Made by a program: the position numbers and the translations under genes. Below are positions 27,563 through 36,043 of a stretch of 64,000 nt of DNA, one piece after another (within the stretch, counting starts at the first letter, position 1; every line of letters begins with the position of its first letter). The notes under the pieces were generated by a model that saw nothing but the letters and a program-made list of their open reading frames with translations, was not told the origin of the DNA and ran no database searches. Location: contig JACQVS010000057.1 in NCBI GenBank assembly GCA_016209605.1, positions 1 to 64,000 of the forward strand, read 5' to 3'. The stretch comes from Planctomycetota bacterium. Lineage in GTDB: Bacteria; Planctomycetota; UBA8108; JACQVS01.

Positions 27563-27593
27563 GCCTGTATCCCAGGCGGCCCGGGCTTTTTTT
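27563..27593 (+). terminator. Intrinsic terminator candidate after the porin gene
   Basis: GCCTG (27563-27567) pairs with CAGGC (27573-27577), followed by a GC-rich stretch and TTTTTTT at 27587-27593. The stem is short but the T-run is clear, and it lies about 60 bases after the porin stop. Confidence 0.45.
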
Positions 27594-27730
27594 ATCGAAA
27601 CGAAGGGCTTTTCAAGGTAGGATGTTTTCCAGCTACAGAAGTTCTCCCCCGAAAACGAGCAAGTAAAAGGTTCATTGGGTGTCTTCTCCGGTTACCATTC
27701 AACTCCCCGATTGAGGGAAGGAGGGAACTC

Positions 27731-28984
27731 ATGTACCGCTGCCTGATCGCCACGCTGGGAAGGGATGCGCCGGGCATCAATGCCGCCATCCGCGCCGTCA
27801 CCCGCCTCGCCGGCCAGCGCCAGGGCTGGAAAGTCTTCGCCGCCAAGCGAGGCTTTCCCGGCATCTTGCAAAAAAACTTCCGCGAGATCGCCGAAAAGGA
27901 CGTTCGTTTCATCCTCGACAAGGGCGGCTCGATCCTCGGCTCGACGGTGCTGAAGATCGGCATCGATGAACATGACACCATCCGCAGGATCGGGGAGGTT
28001 TTCCGGGAATTCGACCTGGTGGTGGCCATCGGGGGGCTGGGGAGCTACTCCGTCCTCAACCAGCTCTACTCCATCGTCGACATGAAGGGAACCACCACCC
28101 ACTTCGTGCCGGCTTCGATTGAAAACGAGTTCCTGCTGGCCGGGACTCAGGGGAACGGCAACGACATTTACGCCGAGTCGATCGGCGCGGACACCGCCGC
28201 CAACACGGCCATTTCCATCATCGACCGCTTGAGGGAGCAGTCCTACTTGAACCAGACGGTCTTCCTGGTTCAGTGCGTCGGCTTGAAGAGCAACTTCCTG
28301 CCGCTGGTCGTCGGGCTGGCGTGCGGAGCCCATCGCATCTACTTGCCCGAGTTTCCGACCATTCACCCGGAGGACCTCGAGGAGATCCAGCGGCTCTTCG
28401 GCAAGCGGTTCGTTCCATACCGGATCGTCACCCGGGAGCTGGTGGGCTGGCTCAAGGAGCTTTTCTTCGACCTCAAGAAGACCCATGCCATGGTGATCAT
28501 CCCTTCGAACATCCGCGTCCTCGAGCTGGCTGACCAGGAAAGAGAGCTGCCCGGCCGCGATTACGAGCATCTGGTCCGGTCTCTGGTGGTGCCCGACTTT
28601 TCCCTCCTCCGCCTGGTCGATGACCTTTCGATCCAGTTCACGGAACATCCAGAGGTCCAGATCCGCTCCGTCATCCTGGACGACTTGCAGCGCGGCGGCC
28701 CGCCCACCATGAAAGACCGCCTGCTGGGAAGCCTTTACGGCGAGGCCGCGGTGGATGAGTACTTGAAGATCATCGGCGGCCAGGATTCGGTCCGCTACGG
28801 CGGCTTGAACCTGCTGGCCATCCGCGATGTCTATCGCGCCGCGTGGGAAAGCCATCCCCGCAACCGCATCACCCCCTTGTTTCGCGATCAGGAACCCCAG
28901 CCCGGCGGCCTCGATCCGGTCCCCTTCTACCGGCAGAACCTTGGCCTTTTGTCCGGATACCGCCAGATAGCGAAAGTCGAATAA
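27731..28984 (+). CDS. Phosphofructokinase-family homologue with altered active-site motifs
   Basis: A 417-residue protein with the phosphofructokinase fold order. Equivalent motifs are changed: the first Gly loop reads TLGRDAPGINAAIRAV (family GGDAPGMNA); residues 101-105 are GGLGS (family GGDGS or GGDDS, whose Asp handles Mg); residues 127-133 are PASIENE (family P-K-T-I-D-N-D, whose first Asp is catalytic); and the MGR substrate loop is replaced by QCVGLKSNF. Family features that remain are GADTAANTAISIID and the QRGG motif in DDLQRGGPPTMKDRLLGS. It is therefore probably inactive as a normal 6-phosphofructokinase and may be a regulatory or neofunctionalised paralogue. AAGGAGG precedes the ATG at 27731; the upstream start at 27551 is rejected. 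A palindrome begins at its stop codon. Confidence 0.75.
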   Translation: MYRCLIATLGRDAPGINAAIRAVTRLAGQRQGWKVFAAKRGFPGILQKNFREIAEKDVRFILDKGGSILGSTVLKIGIDEHDTIRRIGEVFREFDLVVAIGGLGSYSVLNQLYSIVDMKGTTTHFVPASIENEFLLAGTQGNGNDIYAESIGADTAANTAISIIDRLREQSYLNQTVFLVQCVGLKSNFLPLVVGLACGAHRIYLPEFPTIHPEDLEEIQRLFGKRFVPYRIVTRELVGWLKELFFDLKKTHAMVIIPSNIRVLELADQERELPGRDYEHLVRSLVVPDFSLLRLVDDLSIQFTEHPEVQIRSVILDDLQRGGPPTMKDRLLGSLYGEAAVDEYLKIIGGQDSVRYGGLNLLAIRDVYRAAWESHPRNRITPLFRDQEPQPGGLDPVPFYRQNLGLLSGYRQIAKVE

Positions 28985-29008
28985 AAACTAGTGACGGTCA
29001 CTGGTTTT
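28984..29008. terminator. 25-base palindrome, second copy of the ACTAGTGAC family
   Basis: Arms 28984-28995 and 28997-29008 pair around G28996 with one G-T wobble. The sequence is the same as 15472-15496 except for one base. It begins at the last base of the stop codon of the phosphofructokinase-like gene. Confidence 0.65.
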
Positions 29009-29091
29009 ACCGTCTTGATGTGAGTATCTCGGTTGGGTAACATGCTCTCGGTTCCGAATCGGTTATTTGAAATGAGGGGGATCATTTGCAA

Positions 29092-29619
29092 ATGCCAATG
29101 CCAAGGTCAACGCCATCGCTATCGAAAAAGCTGGCCATATCGGTCACGGTCAACGGGGGGGAGGTCCGCCGGGAGGTGGAGCCGCGCCTCCTGCTCCTCC
29201 ACTTCCTGCGCGACGAGCTGGGGCTCACCGGCACGCATTGCGGCTGCGAGACCTCGATTTGCGGAGCGTGCACGGTCTTTCTGGACGGCAGGGCGGTGAA
29301 GTCCTGCACGCTCCTCGCGGCGCAAGCCGACCGCCGCCAGATCACCACCATCGAGGGTTTGGCCGCCCCAGCCCATCAGCCCGGCTCGAGCGGCAAGCTC
29401 CATCCCGTTCAAGAGGGCTTTTGGGAATGCCACGGCTTGCAGTGCGGCTTTTGCACTCCCGGCATGATCATCTCCGCGGCCCAGCTGCTCGAGCGCGCCC
29501 CCAACCCCTCCGAGGAGGAAATCCGCCGGGGCCTGGAGGGGAATCTCTGCCGCTGCACCGGCTACCAGCACATCGTCGAGGCCGTCCGCTATGCGGCCAG
29601 GAAATTGGGCGGAGGGTGA
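29092..29619 (+). CDS. coxS: 2Fe-2S small subunit of a CO-dehydrogenase/xanthine-dehydrogenase-family enzyme
   Basis: A 175-residue iron-sulphur subunit that passes electrons from the molybdenum site to FAD. The N-terminal plant-type ferredoxin domain carries [19 protein letters not shown] and a further Cys at VKSCTLL. The C-terminal four-helix domain binds the second cluster with QCGFCTPGM and LCRCTGYQ. The start is uncertain: ATG at 29092, ATG at 29098 or TTG at 29086 all follow a GAGGGGG run; 29092 is chosen for spacing. It is first in an S-L-M-G operon. No maturation genes (coxD, E, F) are nearby. Confidence 0.85.
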   Translation: MPMPRSTPSLSKKLAISVTVNGGEVRREVEPRLLLLHFLRDELGLTGTHCGCETSICGACTVFLDGRAVKSCTLLAAQADRRQITTIEGLAAPAHQPGSSGKLHPVQEGFWECHGLQCGFCTPGMIISAAQLLERAPNPSEEEIRRGLEGNLCRCTGYQHIVEAVRYAARKLGGG

Positions 29620-29653
29620 GGGGAGAGACAGTCATTTAAAGAACGGTGAAATC

Positions 29654-32119
29654 ATGGCCAAGACAGCAGGCAAAAAAAGCGTCACCAGAACCGGGAAGGC
29701 ATCGGCCAAGGCCCCTCGGCGAGCCAGGCAAAGCGCCGCCAAGGCCGCTCCGCCGGCCAGTCAGAGGGTCGACTTCTTCAAGCTCGTCCCCAAGCCGCGT
29801 TTCGTGGGGAAGCCCGTGAAGCGCAAGGAAGATGTCCGCTTGATCACCGGCGCCGGACATTACGTCGATGATCTCCGCCTGGCCGACATGCTGCACGTGG
29901 AGATCCTCCGCAGCCCCCATGCCCACGCCCGCATCGTCTCCATGGAGGTCGAGGAAGCTCGGAAGGCTTCCGGCGTCGTCGGGGTGTTCGCGTACAAAGA
30001 GATCTCCTCGCTCTGCGGCGATGTGCCCCTGGCCCATCCCGGAATCCCCGATTTGAAAGTCCCTCACCATCCGGTCCTGGCCGATGGCGAGGTCAACTTC
30101 GTGGGCGAGCCCGCCGCCGCCGTCGTCGCCGAGAGCCGCTACGCCGCCCGCGACGCGGTCGATCTCATTCGGGTGGAGTACGAGCCTCTGCCGGCGGTGG
30201 TCGATCCGGAGAAGGCGCTGGCGCCGGACGCCCCCAAGGTCCATAAGGAGCTGGCCGACAACCTCTCCTTCAGCTGGGAGGTCAAGGGCGGCGACCTCGA
30301 CGAGGCTTTCAAGAAGGCGGACCGCATCATCCAGCAGCGGGTGCGGAGCCAGCGTCTCATCCCCTGCGCCCTGGAGACGCGCGGCGTCATCGCCCAGTAC
30401 CTGACGGGCGAAGAGCAGCTGACGGTGTGGACCTCGACGCAGATCCCGCACATCCTGCGGACGCAGCTTTCGGGCATGCTGAAGCTCCCCGAGAGCAAGG
30501 TGCGCGTGGTGGCGCCCGAAGTGGGCGGCGGCTTCGGCTCCAAGCTGAACGTCTACGCCGAGGAAGGGCTGCTTTCGGCCCTGGCGCGGCTCGTGGCCCC
30601 CCGCCCGGTCAAGTGGATCGAGACCCGCCGCGAAAACATGGCGGCGACCACTCACGGCCGCGACCAGATCGGCGAGCTTTCGATCGCCGCGTGCGCCGAC
30701 GGAACGGTCCTGGGCGTGAAGCACGACTGCATCGCCGACATCGGCGCCTACCACCAGCTGTTCACGGCCATCATCCCGACGCTGACCGGATTGATGCTGG
30801 CGGGCTCCTACCGCTTTCCGGCGGCGCGCACGACCCTGAAGGGAGTCTTCACCAACAAGATGCCCACGGATGCGTACCGCGGCGCCGGCCGGCCCGAAGC
30901 CACCTTCATCATCGAGCGCATCATGGACCTGGTGGCGGCCGAGTTCAACCTCGATCCGGTGGAGGTGAGGCGCAAGAACTTCGCCCGCAAGTTTCCCTTC
31001 TCCACGCCGACCGGGCTGGCCTACGACACCGGCGACTACGAGAAGGCCCTCAACCAGGCCCTCAAGCTGGCCGATTACCAGGGCCGGCGCGCCCGGCAGG
31101 CGAAGGCTCGCGACGAGGGTCGCCTGGTCGGCATCGGCTTGTCGACTTACGTGGAAATCTGCTCCATGGGCCCCTCGAAGGGGATGGCCGCGGGCGGCTG
31201 GGAATCCGCCACCGTCCGCGTCAGCCCGACCGGCAGCGTCGAGGTCCTGACTGGAACCTGCGCGCACGGCCAGGGGCAGGAGACGGTATTTGCCCAGATC
31301 ACCGCCGATGTCCTGGGCATCGAGATGGACCAGGTCAAGGTGCAGCGCGGCGACACCGGCAACGTTCCGTGGGGCGTGGGGACCTTCGGCAGCCGGGCGA
31401 CGGCGGTGGGAGGGACGGCGGTGTTCGAAGCCGCGCGCCGGGTGCTCGAGAAGATGAAAAAGGTGGCCGCGGCGGCACTGGGAGCGAGCGCCGCCCAGGC
31501 CGCCAGGGTCCAGATCAAGAACGGCAAGTTCTGGGCCGGCAAGAAGTCCCTGAGCTTTGCGGAGGTCGCCTTCCAGGCGCATCGCGGCCTGGTGATTCCG
31601 GAGGGGGAGACCCCCGGCCTCGAGGCGACTTATTTCTTCGAACCCGGTAACTTCACCTTCCCATTCGGCGCCCATATCTGCCAGGTGGAGGTGGACCGCG
31701 ACACCGGGGAGGTCTCGATCCAGGGCTACTGGGCGGTGGATGACTGCGGCAAGCCCATGAACCCTCTGCTCATCGATGGCCAGGTGCATGGCGGCATCGC
31801 TCAGGGCCTGGGCCAGGCGCTCTACGAGGAGGCGGTTTATGATGAGTCCGGGCAGCTGCTCACCGGCACCCTGATGGACTACGCCGTTCCCAAGGCCACT
31901 CATATGCCCTGGCTCCACTGCGAGAGAACCGAAACGCCCACGGACGTCAACCCGCTGGGGGTGAAGGGGGTGGGCGAGGCCGGCACCATCGGCTCGACTC
32001 CGGCCATCGTCAACGCGGTGATCGACGCCCTGCGGCCGCTCGGCATCAAGCACCTGGACATGCCCCTGCGTCCGGAAAAAGTGTGGCGGGCCATCAAAAA
32101 GGCCGCGGCGGCCCCATGA
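29654..32119 (+). CDS. coxL: Molybdopterin-binding large subunit, form II CO-dehydrogenase-like
   Basis: An 821-residue catalytic subunit of the xanthine dehydrogenase superfamily. It has the usual start of the first domain (PVKRKEDVRLITGAGHYVDD), VGGGFGSKLNVYAEE, and the active-site loop at about residue 407 reading AYRGAGR. AYRGAGR is the form II signature; genuine CO oxidisers of form I have AYxCSFR, so CO oxidation is not assured and an aldehyde or heterocyclic substrate is as likely. The C-terminal half includes GVKGVGEAGTIGS with the conserved catalytic Glu. Unusually, about 40 residues rich in Lys, Arg and Ala precede the domain. The ATG at 29654 is chosen because the longer frame from 29591 overlaps coxS. 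Confidence 0.85.
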   Translation: MAKTAGKKSVTRTGKASAKAPRRARQSAAKAAPPASQRVDFFKLVPKPRFVGKPVKRKEDVRLITGAGHYVDDLRLADMLHVEILRSPHAHARIVSMEVEEARKASGVVGVFAYKEISSLCGDVPLAHPGIPDLKVPHHPVLADGEVNFVGEPAAAVVAESRYAARDAVDLIRVEYEPLPAVVDPEKALAPDAPKVHKELADNLSFSWEVKGGDLDEAFKKADRIIQQRVRSQRLIPCALETRGVIAQYLTGEEQLTVWTSTQIPHILRTQLSGMLKLPESKVRVVAPEVGGGFGSKLNVYAEEGLLSALARLVAPRPVKWIETRRENMAATTHGRDQIGELSIAACADGTVLGVKHDCIADIGAYHQLFTAIIPTLTGLMLAGSYRFPAARTTLKGVFTNKMPTDAYRGAGRPEATFIIERIMDLVAAEFNLDPVEVRRKNFARKFPFSTPTGLAYDTGDYEKALNQALKLADYQGRRARQAKARDEGRLVGIGLSTYVEICSMGPSKGMAAGGWESATVRVSPTGSVEVLTGTCAHGQGQETVFAQITADVLGIEMDQVKVQRGDTGNVPWGVGTFGSRATAVGGTAVFEAARRVLEKMKKVAAAALGASAAQAARVQIKNGKFWAGKKSLSFAEVAFQAHRGLVIPEGETPGLEATYFFEPGNFTFPFGAHICQVEVDRDTGEVSIQGYWAVDDCGKPMNPLLIDGQVHGGIAQGLGQALYEEAVYDESGQLLTGTLMDYAVPKATHMPWLHCERTETPTDVNPLGVKGVGEAGTIGSTPAIVNAVIDALRPLGIKHLDMPLRPEKVWRAIKKAAAAP

Positions 32120-32137
32120 CCTTGGAAGGAGAGGACG

Positions 32138-32995
32138 ATGATCCCCGTCGCTTTTGATTACCACCGCCCCCGGACCCTTGAGGAAGCCGTCGACATTTTG
32201 AGGCAGTACGGCGACGAGGCCAAGGTGCTCGCCGGCGGCCACAGCTTGATCCCCGCGTTGAAGCTCCGGCTCGCCGCCCCCAAGGTGGTGGTGGACATCT
32301 CGCGGCTTCCGGGCCTCAGCGAGGTCCGGCGCTCCGGCTCCGGCCTGTCCATCGGCGCCGGCGTGACCCACCACCAGTTGATGGTGGATCCTCTCATCGC
32401 CAAGCTGTGCCCGCTCATCGCCCGCACTGCCCCCGAGATCGGCGACGTCCAGGTCCGCAACCTGGGAACGCTGGTCGGCTCGATCTGCCACGCCGATCCA
32501 GCCGCCGACTGGCCGGCGCCGCTTCTGGCGCTGGAGGCGCAAGTCGTGATCGTGGGGCCCGAAGGCGAGAGAACCCTCCACATCAACGAATTCATCGAGG
32601 GGATGCTGACCACCCGGCTGGCCGGCCACGAGATCGTCCGGGAAGTGGTCATCCCGCGGGCCTATCCGGCCAGCTGCGCTTACAAGAAGATCCGCCAGAG
32701 CGCTTCCGGCTTCGCCATCGCCGGGGTGGCCGTGCAGCTCGAAAAGAAAAACAGGAAGTGCAGCAGCATCGCCATCGGGGTGACGGGGGTTGCCCAGCGG
32801 GCGTTCCGCGCCCGCCTGATTGAAAAATCCCTCCAGGGGGCCGAGCTGGATGAAAAAACCATCGCCCAGGCCGCCAGGCAGGTGACCGAGGAAGTCAACG
32901 ATTTCCTATCCGACCTCCATGCTTCCGCCGCCTACCGCGCCGCCCTGGCGCAAGTGCTGGTTCAACGCGCCGTCCTTGCCGCTCTAGCCGCTTAA
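32138..32995 (+). CDS. coxM: FAD-binding middle subunit of the CO-dehydrogenase-like enzyme
   Basis: A 285-residue flavoprotein subunit. It shows the FAD-pyrophosphate motif KVLAGGHSLIPALKLRL near the N-terminus and the second FAD motif NLGTLVGSICHADPAADWPA (about residues 108-127). The family more often has TIGG where this protein has TLVG. The C-terminal CoxM-type domain follows to the end. GGAGAGGA lies before the ATG. It is 18 bases after coxL and 1 base before coxG, so the four genes are one transcription unit. It transfers electrons from the Fe-S subunit to an external acceptor, possibly a quinone. Confidence 0.85.
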   Translation: MIPVAFDYHRPRTLEEAVDILRQYGDEAKVLAGGHSLIPALKLRLAAPKVVVDISRLPGLSEVRRSGSGLSIGAGVTHHQLMVDPLIAKLCPLIARTAPEIGDVQVRNLGTLVGSICHADPAADWPAPLLALEAQVVIVGPEGERTLHINEFIEGMLTTRLAGHEIVREVVIPRAYPASCAYKKIRQSASGFAIAGVAVQLEKKNRKCSSIAIGVTGVAQRAFRARLIEKSLQGAELDEKTIAQAARQVTEEVNDFLSDLHASAAYRAALAQVLVQRAVLAALAA

Positions 32996-32996
32996 A

Positions 32997-33443
32997 ATGA
33001 TCGAGTTCAAAGGCAGTCATATCATTTCACGGAGCCGCCAGGAGCTCTGGCCGATCCTCCAGGATCCCGCCGTTCTGAAACGGTGCATCCCCGGCTGTGA
33101 AGAGCTGGTCCTGAACGGCGAGCACCTTTATGACGTGCGCCTCAAGGTCGGCTTCGGGATGATCAAGGGTTCGTTTCAAGGAACGGTCCAGCTCACCAAC
33201 ATGGTCGAGCCGGAGAGATACGTCCTCAACATCAAGGCCGAAGGGAGAACGGGCTTCGCCCACGGCACGACGCGGATTCAACTTCTGCCGCACCCTTCGC
33301 CGGCGGCCACGGAAATCCGCTTCGAAAGCCACCTTCAGGTCGGCGGCATGATCGCTTCCGTCGGCGCGCGCCTATGCCAGGGGGCCGCCAGGATGCTGGC
33401 CGAGCAGTTCTTCCGGGAGCTGGAGAAATGTTTAAGAAACTAG
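32997..33443 (+). CDS. coxG: CoxG-like SRPBCC-fold protein
   Basis: A 148-residue single-domain protein of the START/SRPBCC fold, similar to the CO dehydrogenase accessory CoxG. Family pattern is visible in IEFKGSHIISRSRQELWPIL, VLKRCIPGCEEL and, at the C-terminal helix, GARLCQGAARMLAEQFF. CoxG proteins are proposed to bind a lipid or menaquinone and to recruit the enzyme to the membrane. Here the long C-terminal membrane-anchoring region of some CoxG proteins is absent. Its stop (33441-33443) is inside the hairpin at 33437-33492, and the downstream gene may start within it at 33428. Confidence 0.8.
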   Translation: MIEFKGSHIISRSRQELWPILQDPAVLKRCIPGCEELVLNGEHLYDVRLKVGFGMIKGSFQGTVQLTNMVEPERYVLNIKAEGRTGFAHGTTRIQLLPHPSPAATEIRFESHLQVGGMIASVGARLCQGAARMLAEQFFRELEKCLRN

Positions 33444-36025
33444 TGAGGGCGACCATATTTTGTCTTCAAAATGTGGTCGCCCTCGCTAGTTTTTACTCAT
33501 GCGCCGGCCGCGCCGACCTGGAATTGTCAGAGCCGGCCTCCCCCGCTCAGCTCTTCGATGGCACCATCGGCGTCGATATCTTCGTCTCCGGTAAACCCGC
33601 GGCCGAGGATCTGCGCCGCGGGGTCGAGATTCGCTTCCAGGCGGCCGCTGCTGAAGATGGCCAGGGCGGGATGGCCGTGGCGCGGCTTTCCCGGCAAGCG
33701 GCCAGCGCCGCCGTGGAGATCCGCCTCTCCTTCCGGCCGCGCGCGGCGAATCCTCCGGTGATCTGGGGTCGGGCCGGCGCCAGGAGGCCCCCTGACCTCT
33801 TCTTCCTCATCGCCGGCGCCGGCCGCGCCGAGCTTGCCAACGCTTATCTGGATCCGGCCGCCGGCCGCTTGACCCGGTTCACGGTCTTGAATGACGCCGC
33901 GCGCTCCGAAGCCGCGGCGGGGGCTTTCATCGTGGCCTTCCAGCCCGCCGCCGCGGGCGCCTTCGAGGTGTGCGAGTGGATCGAAAAAGAGGATCATTTC
34001 AAAGGGCCGGCCCCGGTTTCCGGACCAGGACCTGCGGCGCCGTTTTTTGGCGGCTGGGTCTTTCCCTCGCCCGGCGATCTGGCGAAGGAAGATCTCTTCG
34101 CCGCCTGGGCGGCCGAGTTGAAGAAGCTCTACCCCCCGGAGGCTCGGCCGGTCATAGAGTTCGGCGAAGGGTGGAAGGACCATCCCTTGCCGGCGGGGGC
34201 GGCGCAGCTGGCCTCGGAAGGCTATCCGATCGGACTACACTTCGTTCCCTTCGGGACGAGCGATGCGGATATCATCCAGGGCCGGCCGCAAGCGCTGCTT
34301 CGGGATGAGCGGGGAAAGCCGGTCCGCGGCGGCGAGCTGGGAAAATGGGTCTTCGATCCGGCCGCCGCCGATGGCAGGAGCTGCATCGTGGAGTCGGCCT
34401 CCCGGTTTTTGAAGCGCCGCGGCGGCCTTGTCGCCCGGCTGCGGATCGGCAAGGCCGCGCCGGCGCTTTCCCTCTATCAACGCCACCTCCCCGGGCTGCC
34501 GGCCAGGGAGGCTTTGCGCCTGGCGCTCGAGGCCGTGCGGGAGGCGGCCGGTCCCGAGGTCCACCTCGCCGGCGATGGCGAGGCGCCCGGAGAAGCTTGC
34601 GCCTGCCTGCAATCGTCGAGCCCCAGGCTCTTTTCCTGGTATGGCGGGGACCGGCTGCGTCAAGAGGCCCTGGCGGCCCTTGAACAGTTTTCCCTCTACC
34701 TCAACGGCTGGCGGGGGGAAGCCTTGATCCTGCCGGCGGGCGGCCCTTTCAAAGGCATCGATCTTGAGGATGAAAGCGCCTTGCAAGCCCTGATCGTCTT
34801 CCGGACCCTCACCGGCAAGCCGTGGTACTTCAGCGGGCTGCCCGGAAAAACGCTGCTCGAGAAGTGGCCGGGCCTGGAGCGAGGGCTGCCGGCGGCGGCG
34901 GTCCGAGCGTTCGACCTGGACCTCGAGGCTCCGTCAAATCCCGACCCCCCGCCGCGGATCTGGATTCTCAAGGCAGGCGGCGAGGCCGCGCCGTCGCATG
35001 ACATCCTGGGTTTTTTCAACTGGGACCCCTTCGCCGCGGTCCACCTGGTCGTGCCGCTGGCCGACCTCGGCTTGAATGCCGGCATCTCCGGCCCCGCGGC
35101 CAAACGTTTCCTGGTGATGGATCGATGGGATCGCCGGATCCTGGGAACGGCGGCCGAGCAGCTCGATTTTTATCTTCCGCCGCGGTCGGCGCGGCTGGTT
35201 TCCATTCATGAAATCGGCCTCGAGCCGCGGGCCCTTTCGGGGGCTCTTCACCTGCTGGGGGAGGGGGAGACGAAGCTCGCGGCCGCTGGCGTTAACCGCG
35301 AGCCGGCTTCCCTCGATCGCCATGTGAAGAACCTCGAGCCTCGCGCGCAGTTCGAAAAATCCACGGGAGGCGTGCTTCTGGAGTGGTCCGGGCTGCCCTC
35401 CGAGGCGGCGCGGTGGATCTCCGGCTACGAGGTGTACAGGAACGGCGTGATCATCGCCAGGACGTTCGACACCCGCTTTCTCGATCTCCCCAAAGAGGAT
35501 CTCGCCGGCCAGCGCCTCCGCTATGCCGTGGGGGTGCGATCCATCGACGGGGCGCTGGCCGGGCCGGCTCTCAAGGCGGAATTCCAGCCCCCTCCCCCGG
35601 CGGACGCATTCCTCGATGAGCTGGCCCCTCTCCGCCAGGAGCAGGCCTGGGGCTTTCCGGGGAAAAATCAGGCGGCCAATGGCGGGCCGCTGCGGATCGG
35701 CGGCAAAGCCTGCCGGCGGGGGGTGGGGGTGGCGGTTCCATCCCGCCTGAGCTACGCCCTACGGGGCCGCTTCCAGCGCCTGGAAGCCAGGGCGGGGATC
35801 GATGGCGCCGCCGCCCTCGGGCTGCGGGCCGTCTTCCGGGTCGAGCTGGATGGCCAGGAAACGTTTCGCAGCCCGATCGTCCGGTACGGCGATCCGGCGG
35901 TGGAAATGGCCCTCGTCCTTGGAGAGGCGCGGGTGCTGACCTTGATCGCGGCGCCGGCCGATGGGGAAAGAACGGCCGCGGGCGAGCCGCTCGCCACCTG
36001 GGCGGAGGCCATCCTGAAAAAATAA
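33428..36025 (+). CDS. Exported alpha-galactosidase-like protein with NPCBM domain
   Basis: An 865-residue protein if started at ATG 33428. The N-terminus looks like a signal peptide (MFKKLVRATIFCLQNVVALA), most of it encoded by the hairpin at 33437-33492. After a beta domain (about 30-190) comes a TIM-barrel region (about 200-480) with a GH27/GH36-like opening (PFFGGWVFPSPGD), though the usual catalytic KxD is not obvious. A beta-sandwich and a fibronectin-like segment (about 640-710, GYEVYRNGVIIARTFDTRF) follow. The C-terminal NPCBM carbohydrate-binding domain (about 722-864) is clear (GGKACRRGVGVAVPSRLSYA). No ideal ribosome-binding site precedes any start; GTG 33443 is an alternative. A role in cleaving galactosides is inference; the barrel may be inactive. 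Confidence 0.6.
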   Translation: MFKKLVRATIFCLQNVVALASFYSCAGRADLELSEPASPAQLFDGTIGVDIFVSGKPAAEDLRRGVEIRFQAAAAEDGQGGMAVARLSRQAASAAVEIRLSFRPRAANPPVIWGRAGARRPPDLFFLIAGAGRAELANAYLDPAAGRLTRFTVLNDAARSEAAAGAFIVAFQPAAAGAFEVCEWIEKEDHFKGPAPVSGPGPAAPFFGGWVFPSPGDLAKEDLFAAWAAELKKLYPPEARPVIEFGEGWKDHPLPAGAAQLASEGYPIGLHFVPFGTSDADIIQGRPQALLRDERGKPVRGGELGKWVFDPAAADGRSCIVESASRFLKRRGGLVARLRIGKAAPALSLYQRHLPGLPAREALRLALEAVREAAGPEVHLAGDGEAPGEACACLQSSSPRLFSWYGGDRLRQEALAALEQFSLYLNGWRGEALILPAGGPFKGIDLEDESALQALIVFRTLTGKPWYFSGLPGKTLLEKWPGLERGLPAAAVRAFDLDLEAPSNPDPPPRIWILKAGGEAAPSHDILGFFNWDPFAAVHLVVPLADLGLNAGISGPAAKRFLVMDRWDRRILGTAAEQLDFYLPPRSARLVSIHEIGLEPRALSGALHLLGEGETKLAAAGVNREPASLDRHVKNLEPRAQFEKSTGGVLLEWSGLPSEAARWISGYEVYRNGVIIARTFDTRFLDLPKEDLAGQRLRYAVGVRSIDGALAGPALKAEFQPPPPADAFLDELAPLRQEQAWGFPGKNQAANGGPLRIGGKACRRGVGVAVPSRLSYALRGRFQRLEARAGIDGAAALGLRAVFRVELDGQETFRSPIVRYGDPAVEMALVLGEARVLTLIAAPADGERTAAGEPLATWAEAILKK
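33437..33492. terminator. Long hairpin (26-base arms) at the end of the cox operon
   Basis: Arms 33437-33462 and 33467-33492 pair throughout with only two G-U wobbles around a four-base loop, followed by a T-run to 33495. The outer seven bases (AAACTAG plus complement) match the palindromes at 15471 and 28984. It is a strong terminator candidate, yet it also lies within the start region of the next ORF. Confidence 0.7.
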
Positions 36026-36043
36026 TTGCCGCGATTATTTTTT
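36017..36043. terminator. Bidirectional terminator between convergent genes
   Basis: AAAAAATAAT at 36017-36026 pairs with ATTATTTTTT at 36034-36043 around a seven-base GC-rich loop. It covers the stops of the glycosidase-like gene and the macrodomain gene. A/T-tracts on both sides suit termination in both directions. Confidence 0.6.
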
